Source of the DNA: Streptomyces roseoverticillatus
Lineage (GTDB): Bacteria > Actinomycetota > Actinomycetes > Streptomycetales > Streptomycetaceae
DNA: 64,000 bases
Direction: 5' to 3'
Assembly: GCF_000719265.1 (NCBI RefSeq)
Contig: NZ_JOFL01000001.1
Location: forward strand, 310,001 to 374,000
This document shows, piece by piece, positions 35,383 to 43,807 of the stretch. A model generated the notes under the pieces. It did not search any database. It worked only from the letters and a program-made list of their open reading frames with translations, and had not been told where the DNA came from. The translations under genes were made by a program, and so were the position numbers. Each line of letters starts with the position of its first letter. The first letter of the stretch is position 1.

Positions 35383-35761
35383 TCGGCGAGCGTAACAACG
35401 TAGATCTTTTGCGCCCAATACTGAAATCAAGCCACCTAGCAACGGCTCACAGGAGTCGTTGCAGGGTGCACGGAGTTGTCGGAAAGGGGACCAAATCCCC
35501 CGTCAATGACCATCGAAATCGGCCGCGTTGCCATGGTCGGCCGGCTCCGGGAGTGGCCGGAGAGGTACGCCCCGGCATCGCCGTGATCCGAGGCTCGCGG
35601 AAAAGAGACGCCTTGCAGTCGCTCAAGGATTGGCAAAAGACCGGCACCGCAACCGGCACCTCCACTCCGGCCGGCCCACCCCGGCCTCCGGACGGGAGTG
35701 ATGCCCCTGCCCCGGCCCAGGAGGCTCAGCGGTACCCGGCCCGCTCGCTGTCGGCCGCGCC
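35383..35761. other. Intergenic region upstream of the flavoprotein operon
   Basis: This 379-bp stretch is AT-richer than the average here. On the minus strand TTGATT followed after 17 nt by AGATCT (about 35400-35430) could be the operon promoter. A small hairpin GGGGAC...ATCCCC lies near 35486-35500. No convincing gene; a 26-codon frame at 35506 lacks a ribosome site. Confidence 0.4.
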
Positions 35762-36391
35762 TCACGCGGATGCCGCGCGGCCATTCCTCGACCGCCAGGC
35801 GCGGTACAGGAGCACGCCACCCACGGCCGCGATCACGACGGCCGCCGCACCGGCGCCGACGGCGAGGCCTGTACGGGATGAGGACGCCGCTTCCCGCGGG
35901 GCGGCGCTGTGGCCGGACGGCGCGGACTTGGCCGCCGGGGGCGCCGTGGCGGCCGGAACGGGGCCGCTCCCGGCTTCGCCACGGGCCCCTTCGCCCTTGG
36001 CTGCTTCGCCCTGGGCCGCCACGTCAACCGTGCCCTCGCCGTGGCCGAGGTCCGGGAAGCCGCTGTGGACGACGACCTTCCAGCTGCCCGGCGGCAGGGC
36101 TTCGCGGGTGGTGTAGGCCGCCTTCTCGCCCCCGGCGGCCACGAGCTGCCACGGCCCGAGGGTGCGCCCGTCCCGGCCGGTGGCCGTCAGGGTGCCGGCC
36201 ACCGGCTCGTCCACGGGGTCGCCGTCGTTGTCCCAGGCCGCCACGGCCCGTACGTGACCGTCCGACTGCGCGCCGCCGACGGTGAAGTGGATGGTGTCGC
36301 CGTGCGCGGCGGCCGGCGCGGGCGTGCCCAGGACCAGCAGGGCGGCGGCACAGCCGAGCGCGGGGGCCAGGGTGACGGGGCGGGGCTTCAT
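35762..36391 (-). CDS. Cell-surface protein with signal peptide, Ig-like domain and C-terminal anchor
   Basis: The protein is 209 aa. The signal peptide ends near APAAAHG. A beta-rich domain follows (HFTVGGAQSDGHVRAVAAWD, LPPGSWKVVVHSGFPDL). Next is an Ala/Pro/Ser-rich linker (~115-165), then a membrane helix (GLAVGAGAAAVVIAAVGGVL) and a basic tail. The layout is that of a wall-spanning single-pass protein. The mature N-terminal His after AHG recalls copper-binding CopC-like proteins, but other ligands are not evident. Function unknown. Confidence 0.7.
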   Translation of the reverse strand: MKPRPVTLAPALGCAAALLVLGTPAPAAAHGDTIHFTVGGAQSDGHVRAVAAWDNDGDPVDEPVAGTLTATGRDGRTLGPWQLVAAGGEKAAYTTREALPPGSWKVVVHSGFPDLGHGEGTVDVAAQGEAAKGEGARGEAGSGPVPAATAPPAAKSAPSGHSAAPREAASSSRTGLAVGAGAAAVVIAAVGGVLLYRAWRSRNGRAASA

Positions 36392-36537
36392 CGCGGCGTT
36401 CCTCCGGGGAAGGTGTGGGCTTGGGTGGGTGAGCAGGGCAGGGAGGGCCGGCGACCGCCGGTGGGGGGATGGGGAACAGCGGTCGCCGGCCCGGATCAGG
36501 GGACGGCCGTCGAGGGACGGCCGTCAGGAGTCAGCCG

Positions 36538-38580
36538 TCAGGAGGCGGCCTTCGCCAGGGTCCAGTTCTGGTAGCCCTGGCCGTTCTTCGGCTGGAGTTC
36601 GAGCAGCCAGCCGCCGTAGTACCAGCGCTTGCTGATGCCCAGCACCAGGGAGGAGCCCTCGGGCTGCAGGACGTACGCCCCGCCGCCGGCGCCGTTCAGC
36701 CGCCACTTCTGCGCGGCCGTGTCGCGGCACGGCCGCTGGGCGACGTACTGGCCGGACACGGCCTGTCCGCCGCTGCCCAGTTCGAGGCACTTGCCGCTCT
36801 GGGCCGACTTCAGGCGCAGCGCGCCGCCGCCGGCGTTCTCGAAGACCCACTGCTGGTTGGCGTAGCCGTGCCGCTGGTAGGCGATGGCGACGGTGCCGTC
36901 CGCGGCGGAGCCGCCCCACAGGTCGACGGCCTGGCCGGTGAGGCCGTTGACCATCAGGTACGGGGTGCCCGGGCGGACCGGGGAGCCGCCGTCCGCGGGG
37001 AGGGTACGGAAGGCCGCGGCGCGGCCGGGCGCGGAGGTCTTGCCGTCGGTTCCGCGCGCGGCGACGGCGACCTTGTAGGCGGTGCCGGGGGTGAGGTTGG
37101 TGAGGCGGACGACGGTGTCCTTGACGTCGGCCGTCTTCTTCCCGTCGACCAGCAGGTCGTAGCCGGTGGCCGAGGGGACCTTCGTCCAGCTGACCACGGC
37201 GGAGTTCGGGGTGATCTGGCTGACCTGGGCGTCGGGGCCGGCGGACGGCTGCCGCGTCGGGCCGGGGCCGGGCGTCCGGGTCGGCGTGGGGCCGGGGTCG
37301 GGGTTGGTGGTGCCGCCATCGGCCATCAGGAAGCGGTTGTTCGCGATGTTCCAGTGGGTGGCCAGGTAGCTGCCCGGCTTGGGGTTGGTGTGGAAGTAGT
37401 CGTCGTGGCCGCAGTCCAGGCGGTTGTCGTTCGCCCGGTCGGGGCAGATGGTCTGCATCTTCGGGTAGTACGGGGCGTCCGAGTAGCACATGATGTCCCA
37501 CTCGTCGACGCAGTGCGCGGCCTTGCTGGTGTGCGGGGCGCTGTTGTTGACCGCGCCGAGGTTGTGGCCGAGTTCGTGGGCGGGCGTGCTGCCGCCCCAG
37601 CAGCCGGAGTCCGTGCGCCCGTAGGAGGGCCCGAAGTTGCTGAGGTTGTCCTGGCCGGGGCGCTCGTCGCCGTTGAAGGTTCCGATGCCGCAGTAGACCT
37701 GGGCGTCCGCGAAGACCATGTACTTGCGGTCGCGGCGGTTGAAGCCCTTGGCGGCCAGGGCGTTGTTCATCGCCCCGAACTCCTGCAGGTCGCCCGCGGA
37801 GACCTCGACGTCCAGGACGGAGACGGTGCAGTCGGCCTCGGTGACGTAGCGGACGTGGCGCTCGCCGCCGGTCTCCTTGGCGCTGGCGTTGTAGATGACG
37901 TCGGTCTCGGCCGCCCACTGCTTGAAGGAGGCCGCGTACTGGCCGAACCGGTCGCGGCCGGGGGCGTGCACGTACAGCACCTGGACGCGGTTGCCGGTGG
38001 TGCCGTCGCCCTCGCAGACGACCTTGGAGCCGGAGCCGTCCTGCGGGCCGGCCGGCGAGCCGGTGCCGGGGCCCGGTGCGGCGGCGGCCGCGGCCACGCC
38101 GCCCTTACGGGCGTCGATCACGGCCGGTGCGCCGCGCAGGGCCTCGGTGGCCGAGGGAGCCTGCTCGCCGTCGCCGGTCAGGGACGAGGGCCCGGCGGTG
38201 CCCTTGGCCGCGGGCGGGGTGTCCTTGGTGATGTCGATGCCCTTGGGCGGGGCGTCCGGGCCGTGGGTGCACAGGCCGGCCCGGGAGACGCTGTAGACGC
38301 CGACGCAGCGGTCGCCCTTGGGGGCGGGCTTGAGGCCCTCGTAGACGAGGCCGCGGCGCTTGTCGGCCTTGGGGGCCGAGGTGAGCGGGGCGGGCGGCTT
38401 CTTGTGGACGGGCTCGGAGGCGGGGGCGCTCACCGCCCCGGGCTGCGGGCCGCCGCCCGGGCTCGCGGATCCGGCGCTGATGACGCCGAAGGTGATGCCG
38501 GCGGCCGCGGCGGCCGCGGCCGCCGTGAGTATCACGCGGCGGCCGGTTCTGCTGCGGCGGTGGCTGTGTTTGCGTGGCAA
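36538..38580 (-). CDS. Secreted zinc metalloprotease with FnIII and ricin-B lectin domains
   Basis: The protein is 680 aa. A basic start and Ala-rich hydrophobic stretch (~15-40) form the signal. A ~130-residue pro-region precedes the protease domain, whose zinc motif is HELGHNLGAVNN, with a Met-turn-like IMCYSD downstream. The third ligand position of the metzincin pattern (HExxHxxGxxH/D) is Asn here; a later His (SAPHTS or AAHC) may serve instead. A Pro/Thr linker leads to an FnIII domain (about 430-520) and a C-terminal ricin-type trefoil (PYLMVNGLTGQAVDLWGG, NQQWVFENAGGG, KCLELGSGG). It probably degrades glycan-associated protein outside the cell. Confidence 0.85.
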   Translation of the reverse strand: MPRKHSHRRSRTGRRVILTAAAAAAAAGITFGVISAGSASPGGGPQPGAVSAPASEPVHKKPPAPLTSAPKADKRRGLVYEGLKPAPKGDRCVGVYSVSRAGLCTHGPDAPPKGIDITKDTPPAAKGTAGPSSLTGDGEQAPSATEALRGAPAVIDARKGGVAAAAAAPGPGTGSPAGPQDGSGSKVVCEGDGTTGNRVQVLYVHAPGRDRFGQYAASFKQWAAETDVIYNASAKETGGERHVRYVTEADCTVSVLDVEVSAGDLQEFGAMNNALAAKGFNRRDRKYMVFADAQVYCGIGTFNGDERPGQDNLSNFGPSYGRTDSGCWGGSTPAHELGHNLGAVNNSAPHTSKAAHCVDEWDIMCYSDAPYYPKMQTICPDRANDNRLDCGHDDYFHTNPKPGSYLATHWNIANNRFLMADGGTTNPDPGPTPTRTPGPGPTRQPSAGPDAQVSQITPNSAVVSWTKVPSATGYDLLVDGKKTADVKDTVVRLTNLTPGTAYKVAVAARGTDGKTSAPGRAAAFRTLPADGGSPVRPGTPYLMVNGLTGQAVDLWGGSAADGTVAIAYQRHGYANQQWVFENAGGGALRLKSAQSGKCLELGSGGQAVSGQYVAQRPCRDTAAQKWRLNGAGGGAYVLQPEGSSLVLGISKRWYYGGWLLELQPKNGQGYQNWTLAKAAS

Positions 38581-38683
38581 GGGAGTTCCCTTCGGTGGGG
38601 GGCTTGCGGGACGGCCGGGCGCGGCGCGGGGCCCGCCCGGCGGGGAAAGAGGCTCGGAGTGCCGTGGCCGGGCGCGGCCCGGC

Positions 38684-40324
38684 TCAGCGCGCGGCGAAGA
38701 CCTGCAGCCAGCGCGGTCCGTCGTAGGTGAAGGTGACGCCGACGCCGATCTCGGTGTAGGCGCAGTTGAGGACGGTCCTGCGCTGCCCGGGGTCGTTCAT
38801 CCACGCGGTGACGACGGCGGAGGCGCTGCCCTGGCCGGTGGAGGCGTTCACCCCGTACGTGCTCCAGTGGTGGCCGGGCGCGGCCATGCCGCGGGCGAAC
38901 GCGGACCACTGGTTCAGCGGGGTGTGCGGCGCCGTGTCGTCGGTGCGGCGCTGGGCGAAGGCGACCAGTTCGGCGCTGCGGCGGACGGGTCCGCAACCGG
39001 CCTTGGCGCGCTCGGTGTTGACGATGCGGACGACCTCTTGCGCGAGGTCCGTCCCCGGAACGGGCGGCGGGGTGCGCCGGGGCGACGCCTCCGCGGCGGG
39101 CTTCCTGCCCGGTCCGGGCGGCGCGCCGGTCCGGCCGGGTGCCTTGTCCGTGGCCGGAGTGACGGACGGGGTGACGGCCGGGGCCGGCGGTGCGGGAGCG
39201 GCGGATTCGCGTACGGGGGGCCGCCCGTTGTTCTCGGAGCGGGCTACGGGCGTGGCGTCGGTGCGCTCGGGCGCGGTCGGCGTGGGGCCGCCGGCGGTGA
39301 CCGGGACGACCTCGACGGGGCCGCCCGGAGCCTGCGGAGCCGCGCTCTTGGGGGCGGCGCTGAAGAGCTGCGGGCCGCCGCCCAGGGCGCCCGCCACGAC
39401 GACGGCGATGACACCGGCGACGACGGCCCGGCGGGCCAGGCGCGCGCCGTCGCCGGACCAAGAGGGGGCGGCCGGGGCGGTCTCCGCGGGGCCCGCCGCG
39501 GCGCAGGCCGTCATGGCGTCGCCCATCGCGCTCCCGGTCAGCCGGCCCAGCAGGGCGGCCCCGAGGGGGACCAGCCCGAGGCCGGCGAGCAGCCCTTCCG
39601 CGGGCACCAGCGCGGACCAGTGCCCGCCGCAGTCGGAACAGCCGCGCGCGTGCCGGGCGATGCGCTTGCGCCACAGCGGGCCCGGCGCTCCGTCCCAGCC
39701 CCCGAGGACGGCGGTGAGCTCGGGGCAGCGCGGGGTCGTGGCGAGGGCGCGGACGACGACGCGGGCGGTCTCCAGCTGCGTCTTGGTGCGCTGGACGCGG
39801 ACGGCGGTGTACTGCGGCGAGCGGCCCAGGGCCGCGGCGACCTCGGCGCGGTTCAGCTCGCCCGCGGCCTCCAGCCACCACAGCGACATGACGACCTGGT
39901 CGTCGCCGTCGAGCCAGCGCGTGGCCTCGGCGGCCTGCCTGCGCTGGCCCTGCAGGCCGAGGCGGAGGATCGACCAGTCGACGAAGTCGGGCTCGGGGGC
40001 GGCGGCCTCGGCCACCTCCTGCGGGCCGCCCGCGGGGGCGTCCTTGCGGTCCCCCCGCTCCTTGCGCCAGTGGCTGCGGATCTGGTTCATCGTGATCGCG
40101 ACGAGCCACGACCGGAACCCTTCGGGGTCCCGCAGCCCGCCCAGGCCGCCGACCATCCGGATCATGGTCTCCTGCACGACGTCGTCGACGTCCGCGTGGC
40201 CGTTCAGGGCCCGGCCGACGATGTTGTAGACCAGGGGCAGGCATGCGGCGACCAGCTCGCCCTGTGCCGCGCGGTCCCCGTCGCGTGCCGCTTCGACCAC
40301 ACCGGCCGTGCTGTCCAAGTTCAC
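38684..40324 (-). CDS. ECF sigma factor fused to a ZAS-like motif, membrane helix and extracellular CAP domain
   Basis: The protein is 546 aa. Residues ~10-85 are sigma region 2 (ADVDDVVQETMIRM; FRSWLVAITMNQIRSHWRK) and ~125-175 region 4 (LNRAEVAAALGRSPQYTAVR). Next comes HARGCSDC, an HxxxCxxC motif as in zinc-binding anti-sigma domains. A membrane helix follows (AVVAGVIAVVVAGALGG, ~275-292), then a ~110-residue Pro/Ala linker and a CAP/SCP domain (IVNTERAKAGCGPV, then WSTYGVNASTGQGSA and NCAYTEIGVGVTF). Sigma and anti-sigma modules on one chain with an outside sensor imply membrane-tethered transcription control. The start at 40324 begins the sigma domain directly. Confidence 0.85.
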   Translation of the reverse strand: MNLDSTAGVVEAARDGDRAAQGELVAACLPLVYNIVGRALNGHADVDDVVQETMIRMVGGLGGLRDPEGFRSWLVAITMNQIRSHWRKERGDRKDAPAGGPQEVAEAAAPEPDFVDWSILRLGLQGQRRQAAEATRWLDGDDQVVMSLWWLEAAGELNRAEVAAALGRSPQYTAVRVQRTKTQLETARVVVRALATTPRCPELTAVLGGWDGAPGPLWRKRIARHARGCSDCGGHWSALVPAEGLLAGLGLVPLGAALLGRLTGSAMGDAMTACAAAGPAETAPAAPSWSGDGARLARRAVVAGVIAVVVAGALGGGPQLFSAAPKSAAPQAPGGPVEVVPVTAGGPTPTAPERTDATPVARSENNGRPPVRESAAPAPPAPAVTPSVTPATDKAPGRTGAPPGPGRKPAAEASPRRTPPPVPGTDLAQEVVRIVNTERAKAGCGPVRRSAELVAFAQRRTDDTAPHTPLNQWSAFARGMAAPGHHWSTYGVNASTGQGSASAVVTAWMNDPGQRRTVLNCAYTEIGVGVTFTYDGPRWLQVFAAR

Positions 40325-40571
40325 GTTCCGCCCACCTCTTTCCGCTCCACCGCATCGGCGGTCTTACGCATGGGAGACCAGGGGGCGCGTAGCGGATAAC
40401 AGAAAAATCTGCGGTTCGGCGGAATCTTTTTTGCCGGGGTGGGTATGACGGGTGCTCACACCCGGGCGAGGGCCCGGTTCTCGGCCCCGTTCCGGGCCGT
40501 ACGACGCCGGCAGCAGGCGACGGTCACGGCCGTCGGAAGCACCGCCGGAAGTTCCCGTCAGGAGCCACCGG

Positions 40572-40976
40572 TCAGGGGGCGTCCCCCGCCGTGACGGCGA
40601 CGAGTTCGACCTCGAAGCCGTCCTCGTTCTCCAGGTACGCGGCGTAGTGGCCGGGCCCGCCGGCGAAGGGGTGCCGGTCGGGGAACATCAGCCGCCAGCC
40701 GTGCCCGGGAGCCTCCTCCACGAGCGCGTCGACGGCCGCCCGGCTCTCCACGCGGAAGGCGACGTGGTTCATGCCCGGCCCGCGCCGCTCGTGGGTGCCG
40801 CCCGTGAGCGCGGGCGACTGCTCGACGACGAGATAGAAAGCGCCCAGCCGCCAGCTGCGACCGTGCTCCCAGTGCTGGTAGGGCGTGCAGCCCAGGGCGC
40901 CGAGCAGCCAGCCGAAGCTCTTCTCGGCCCGCTGCAGGTCGGGCACCCACAGCTCCAGATGGTGCAGCACGCCCAC
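40572..40976 (-). CDS. VOC-family (glyoxalase-like) protein
   Basis: The protein is 134 aa: two betaalphabeta-betabeta modules, with LHHLELWVPDLQRAEKSFGW at the start and MNHVAFRVESRAAVDAL in the middle. Candidate metal ligands are His (HHLEL), His (NHVAF) and Glu (FEVELVAV). Family members include glyoxalase I, dioxygenases and resistance proteins; the substrate is unknown. It ends the leftward acyl-CoA dehydrogenase transcript, nine bases after that gene's stop. Confidence 0.82.
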   Translation of the reverse strand: MGVLHHLELWVPDLQRAEKSFGWLLGALGCTPYQHWEHGRSWRLGAFYLVVEQSPALTGGTHERRGPGMNHVAFRVESRAAVDALVEEAPGHGWRLMFPDRHPFAGGPGHYAAYLENEDGFEVELVAVTAGDAP

Positions 40977-40985
40977 GCCCCCGGT

Positions 40986-42212
40986 TCAGCGGATCGGTAC
41001 GTCCGAGATCGTACGGGCGATCACCAGCCGCTGGATCTCGCTCGTGCCCTCAAAAATGGTGTAAATGGCCGCATCCCTATGCATGCGCTCCACCGGGTAA
41101 TCGCGCGTATAGCCGTTCCCGCCGAGGATCTGCATCGCCTGGGCCGTGACGGCCTTCGCCGTCTCGCCCGCGAAGAGTTTGGACATCGAGCCCTCCGCCG
41201 AGGTGAAGGGCTTGCCCGCGGTGGCCATCCAGGACGCGCGCCACACCAGCAGCCGCGCGGCGTCGATACGGGTGCGCATGTCGGCGAGCTGGAAGGCGAC
41301 GCCCTGGTTGTCGATGACGGGCCGGCCGAACTGGACGCGCGTCTGGGCGTAGTCGAGCGCCACCTCGTACGCGGCGCGGGCGATGCCGACGGCCTGGGCG
41401 CCGACCGTGGGGCGGGAGGCCTCGAAGGTGGCCATGGCGGCGTTGTGCGTACGGGCACCGCCGGCGCGCACGCGCTCGCGGGCGCGGGCCAGGCGCTCGT
41501 CCAGCTTGTCCTTGCCGCCGAGGAGGCAGTGGCCGGGGAGGCGCACGCCGTCGAGGACGACCTCGGCGGTGTGCGAGGCGCGGATGCCGTGCTTCTTGAA
41601 CTTCTGGCCCTGGGAGAGCCCCGGCGTACCCGGCGGAACGATGAAGGAGGCGTGGCCGCGCGCGCCCAGCTCGGGGTCCACGACCGCGACGACGACGTGG
41701 ACGTTCGCGATGCCGCCGTTCGTCGCCCAGGTCTTCGTCCCGTTGAGCACCCATTCGTCCTTGGCCTCGTCGTAGACGGCGCGGGTGCGCATGGCGGAGA
41801 CGTCGGAGCCCGCGTCGGGCTCGGAGGAGCAGAAGGCGGCGATCTTCACGTCGTCGGCGTCGCCGTACATCTGCGGGAGCCAGGTGCCGATCTGCTCCTC
41901 GGTGCCGTTGGTGAGGACGCCGATGGCGGCGAGGCCGGTGCCGGTGATGGCGAGGCCGAGGCCGGCATCGCCCCAGAAGAGCTCCTCCATGGCCATGGGG
42001 ATGCCGAGGCCGGTGGGGTCGAAGAACTGCTGGGCGTAGAAGTCGAGGGAGTAGAGGCCGATGCGGGCCGCTTCCTGGACGACCGGCCAGGGGAACTCCT
42101 CGCGCTCGTCCCACTCGGCGGCGGCCGGGCGCATCACCTCGGCGGCAAAGCCGTGGATCCAGTCGCGCACACCCCGCTGGTCCTCGTTGAGCTCCATCGT
42201 GAACTCGGCCAC
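40986..42212 (-). CDS. Acyl-CoA dehydrogenase
   Basis: The protein is 408 aa, full length. It contains the signature blocks for FAD and acyl-CoA binding: [33 protein letters not shown], and near the end [20 protein letters not shown] with the following [18 protein letters not shown]. The enzyme desaturates acyl-CoA, passing electrons to ETF; chain specificity is open. The start GTG 42212 has GGGAGGG upstream. Divergent from a TetR gene, with two palindromes between them, suggesting fatty-acid-responsive control. Confidence 0.92.
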   Translation of the reverse strand: MAEFTMELNEDQRGVRDWIHGFAAEVMRPAAAEWDEREEFPWPVVQEAARIGLYSLDFYAQQFFDPTGLGIPMAMEELFWGDAGLGLAITGTGLAAIGVLTNGTEEQIGTWLPQMYGDADDVKIAAFCSSEPDAGSDVSAMRTRAVYDEAKDEWVLNGTKTWATNGGIANVHVVVAVVDPELGARGHASFIVPPGTPGLSQGQKFKKHGIRASHTAEVVLDGVRLPGHCLLGGKDKLDERLARARERVRAGGARTHNAAMATFEASRPTVGAQAVGIARAAYEVALDYAQTRVQFGRPVIDNQGVAFQLADMRTRIDAARLLVWRASWMATAGKPFTSAEGSMSKLFAGETAKAVTAQAMQILGGNGYTRDYPVERMHRDAAIYTIFEGTSEIQRLVIARTISDVPIR

Positions 42213-42240
42213 GCGGCCCTCCCACCCCTCGGCACGGCAT

Positions 42241-42275
42241 TACTCGCGGTAACGCGAGTATGTTACCGACCGGTA
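42241..42275. promoter_or_regulatory. Two palindromes between acyl-CoA dehydrogenase and TetR genes
   Basis: TACTCGCG-GTAA-CGCGAGTA (42241-42260) is perfect in both 8-bp arms, and TACCG-AC-CGGTA (42264-42275) is a second perfect dyad. They sit 28-63 bp upstream of the dehydrogenase start. TetR-type lipid regulators bind sites like these. Assignment to the divergent TetR protein is inference. Confidence 0.65.
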
Positions 42276-42370
42276 GTAGTGTCAACCGTCCCGCCTCCCG
42301 GATTCGCTGGGTGGAGCGGGTGTTACGTTGCGCAGGCATCAGGATTCACAGGGGCGGGGAGGCAGGTCAT

Positions 42371-43015
42371 ATGGAAACCAGTCAGCGGGAGGACCAGCAG
42401 CACGCGGCGGAGCGCCGCCGCCAGGAGCTGCTCGAGGCCGCGGACCGGGTGGTGCTGCGGGAGGGGCCGGGGGCCTCGATGAACGCAATCGCCGCCGAGG
42501 CGGGCATCACCAAGCCGATCCTCTACCGGCACTTCGGCGACAAGGGCGGCCTCTACCGCGCCCTGGCCGCCCGGCACACCGACGCGCTGCTCGTGGGGCT
42601 GCGGGCCGCGCTCGACGCCCCGGCCGAGCGCCGCGACCGCGTCGAGCGGACGCTCGACAGCTACCTCGCGGCCATAGAGGCCCGGCCGCAGGTCTACCGC
42701 TTCTTGATGCACCCCGCCGACGAGGGCCAGCCCTCCGAGGGCGGCTTCGACGTGGGGCGGCACTCGGCACCCCTGCTGCGGCGGATGGGCGAGGAGCTCG
42801 CCCAGGTCATATCCGAGCGCGTCGACCTCGGCCCGGGCAGCGACGAGCTGGCGCGCACCTGGGGCCACGGCATCGTGGGCATGATGCACGCGGCCGGCGA
42901 CTGGTGGCTGCGCGAGCGCCCCTTCCCGCGCGAGCACCTCGTGCGGCACCTCGCGGACCTGCTGTGGGGCCGGCTCGCCTACTCGGGCGACCTGCCGGGC
43001 GGGCCCGGCTTCTGA
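42371..43015 (+). CDS. TetR-family regulator, probably of the acyl-CoA dehydrogenase gene
   Basis: The protein is 214 aa. The HTH reads LLEAADRVVLREGPGASMNA, then IAAEAGITKPILYRHFGDKG. The C-terminal domain is helical, with FLMHPADEGQPSEGG and a WGHGIVGMMHAAGDWWLRER segment typical of the fatty-acid-related TetR branch. ATG 42371 has GGAGG upstream. Divergent orientation to the dehydrogenase with a shared control region suggests repression relieved by acyl-CoA. Confidence 0.87.
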   Translation: METSQREDQQHAAERRRQELLEAADRVVLREGPGASMNAIAAEAGITKPILYRHFGDKGGLYRALAARHTDALLVGLRAALDAPAERRDRVERTLDSYLAAIEARPQVYRFLMHPADEGQPSEGGFDVGRHSAPLLRRMGEELAQVISERVDLGPGSDELARTWGHGIVGMMHAAGDWWLRERPFPREHLVRHLADLLWGRLAYSGDLPGGPGF

Positions 43016-43054
43016 AGAGCTGAAAAGCGCGCCGCGGCCGGCCGCCCGTACGTC

Positions 43055-43630
43055 CTACGCCGTACGGGCCGGCTCCGGCCGCGCCTCCGTGCGCCCGGCC
43101 CACGGCGCACGGCGTACGGCCCGCAGCGCCCGGCGGCGGCGCAGCCCCGTCACGTGGTCCAGGTAGAGCCCGCCGTCGAGGTGGTCGCACTCGTGCTGCA
43201 GGCACCGGGCGAAGAACCCGGTGCCGGCCACGCGCACCCGCGAGCCGTCCAGGGTGAAGCCCTCGACGACGGCGTGGTCGAAGCGCGGCGTGCCCGCCTC
43301 GATGCCGGGGACGGACAGGCAGCCCTCCGGCCCGCGGACGGTGATCCCGTCGGCCTCGACGAGCCGGGGGTTGACCAGATGCCCCAGGTGGCGGCGGTCC
43401 TCGTCGTCCGGGCAGTCGTAGACGAAGACGCGCAGCGGGACGCCGATCTGGTTGGCGGCGAGGCCCACGCCGTTCGCCGCGTACATGGTCGCGAACATGT
43501 CCTCGACGAGCCGCGCGAGGCCGTCGTCGAAGTCCGTGACGTCCTCACAGGGGGTGCCGAGCCCCGGGTCGCCGAGCAGCCGCATGGGCCGCACACGTCC
43601 GGAACTGCCGGGGATCGAGCCGTTTCGCAT
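43055..43630 (-). CDS. def: Peptide deformylase
   Basis: The protein is 191 aa. All three deformylase motifs are intact: GVGLAANQIG, EGCLSVPG and QHECDHLDGG, giving the Cys and two His metal ligands and the catalytic Glu. It removes the formyl group from the first Met of nascent proteins. The C-terminal ~35 residues are an Arg/Ala-rich extension. Streptomyces usually carries several def genes, so this may not be the only one. Divergent from murT, with about 177 bp between. Confidence 0.93.
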   Translation of the reverse strand: MRNGSIPGSSGRVRPMRLLGDPGLGTPCEDVTDFDDGLARLVEDMFATMYAANGVGLAANQIGVPLRVFVYDCPDDEDRRHLGHLVNPRLVEADGITVRGPEGCLSVPGIEAGTPRFDHAVVEGFTLDGSRVRVAGTGFFARCLQHECDHLDGGLYLDHVTGLRRRRALRAVRRAPWAGRTEARPEPARTA

Positions 43631-43807
43631 GCGCCAACCCTACGGTCAACCTCGCGCTACGTGGACGGCCGGTTCGGGCCTGCGGCCGGATCTCGATAGG
43701 CTGATCCCCGACCGGGCCTCCTGGCTGGCGATTCGGCACGGAGGGGGCGTTCCACCACCGGCGGACCAGGGACGGGCACGGCGCCGGAACAAGGAGGATC
43801 TAGGACG

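Noticed and set aside
35506..35586. 26-codon plus-strand frame (MTIEIGRVAMVGRLREWPER...)
   Set aside because: No ribosome site and no neighbour or family support.
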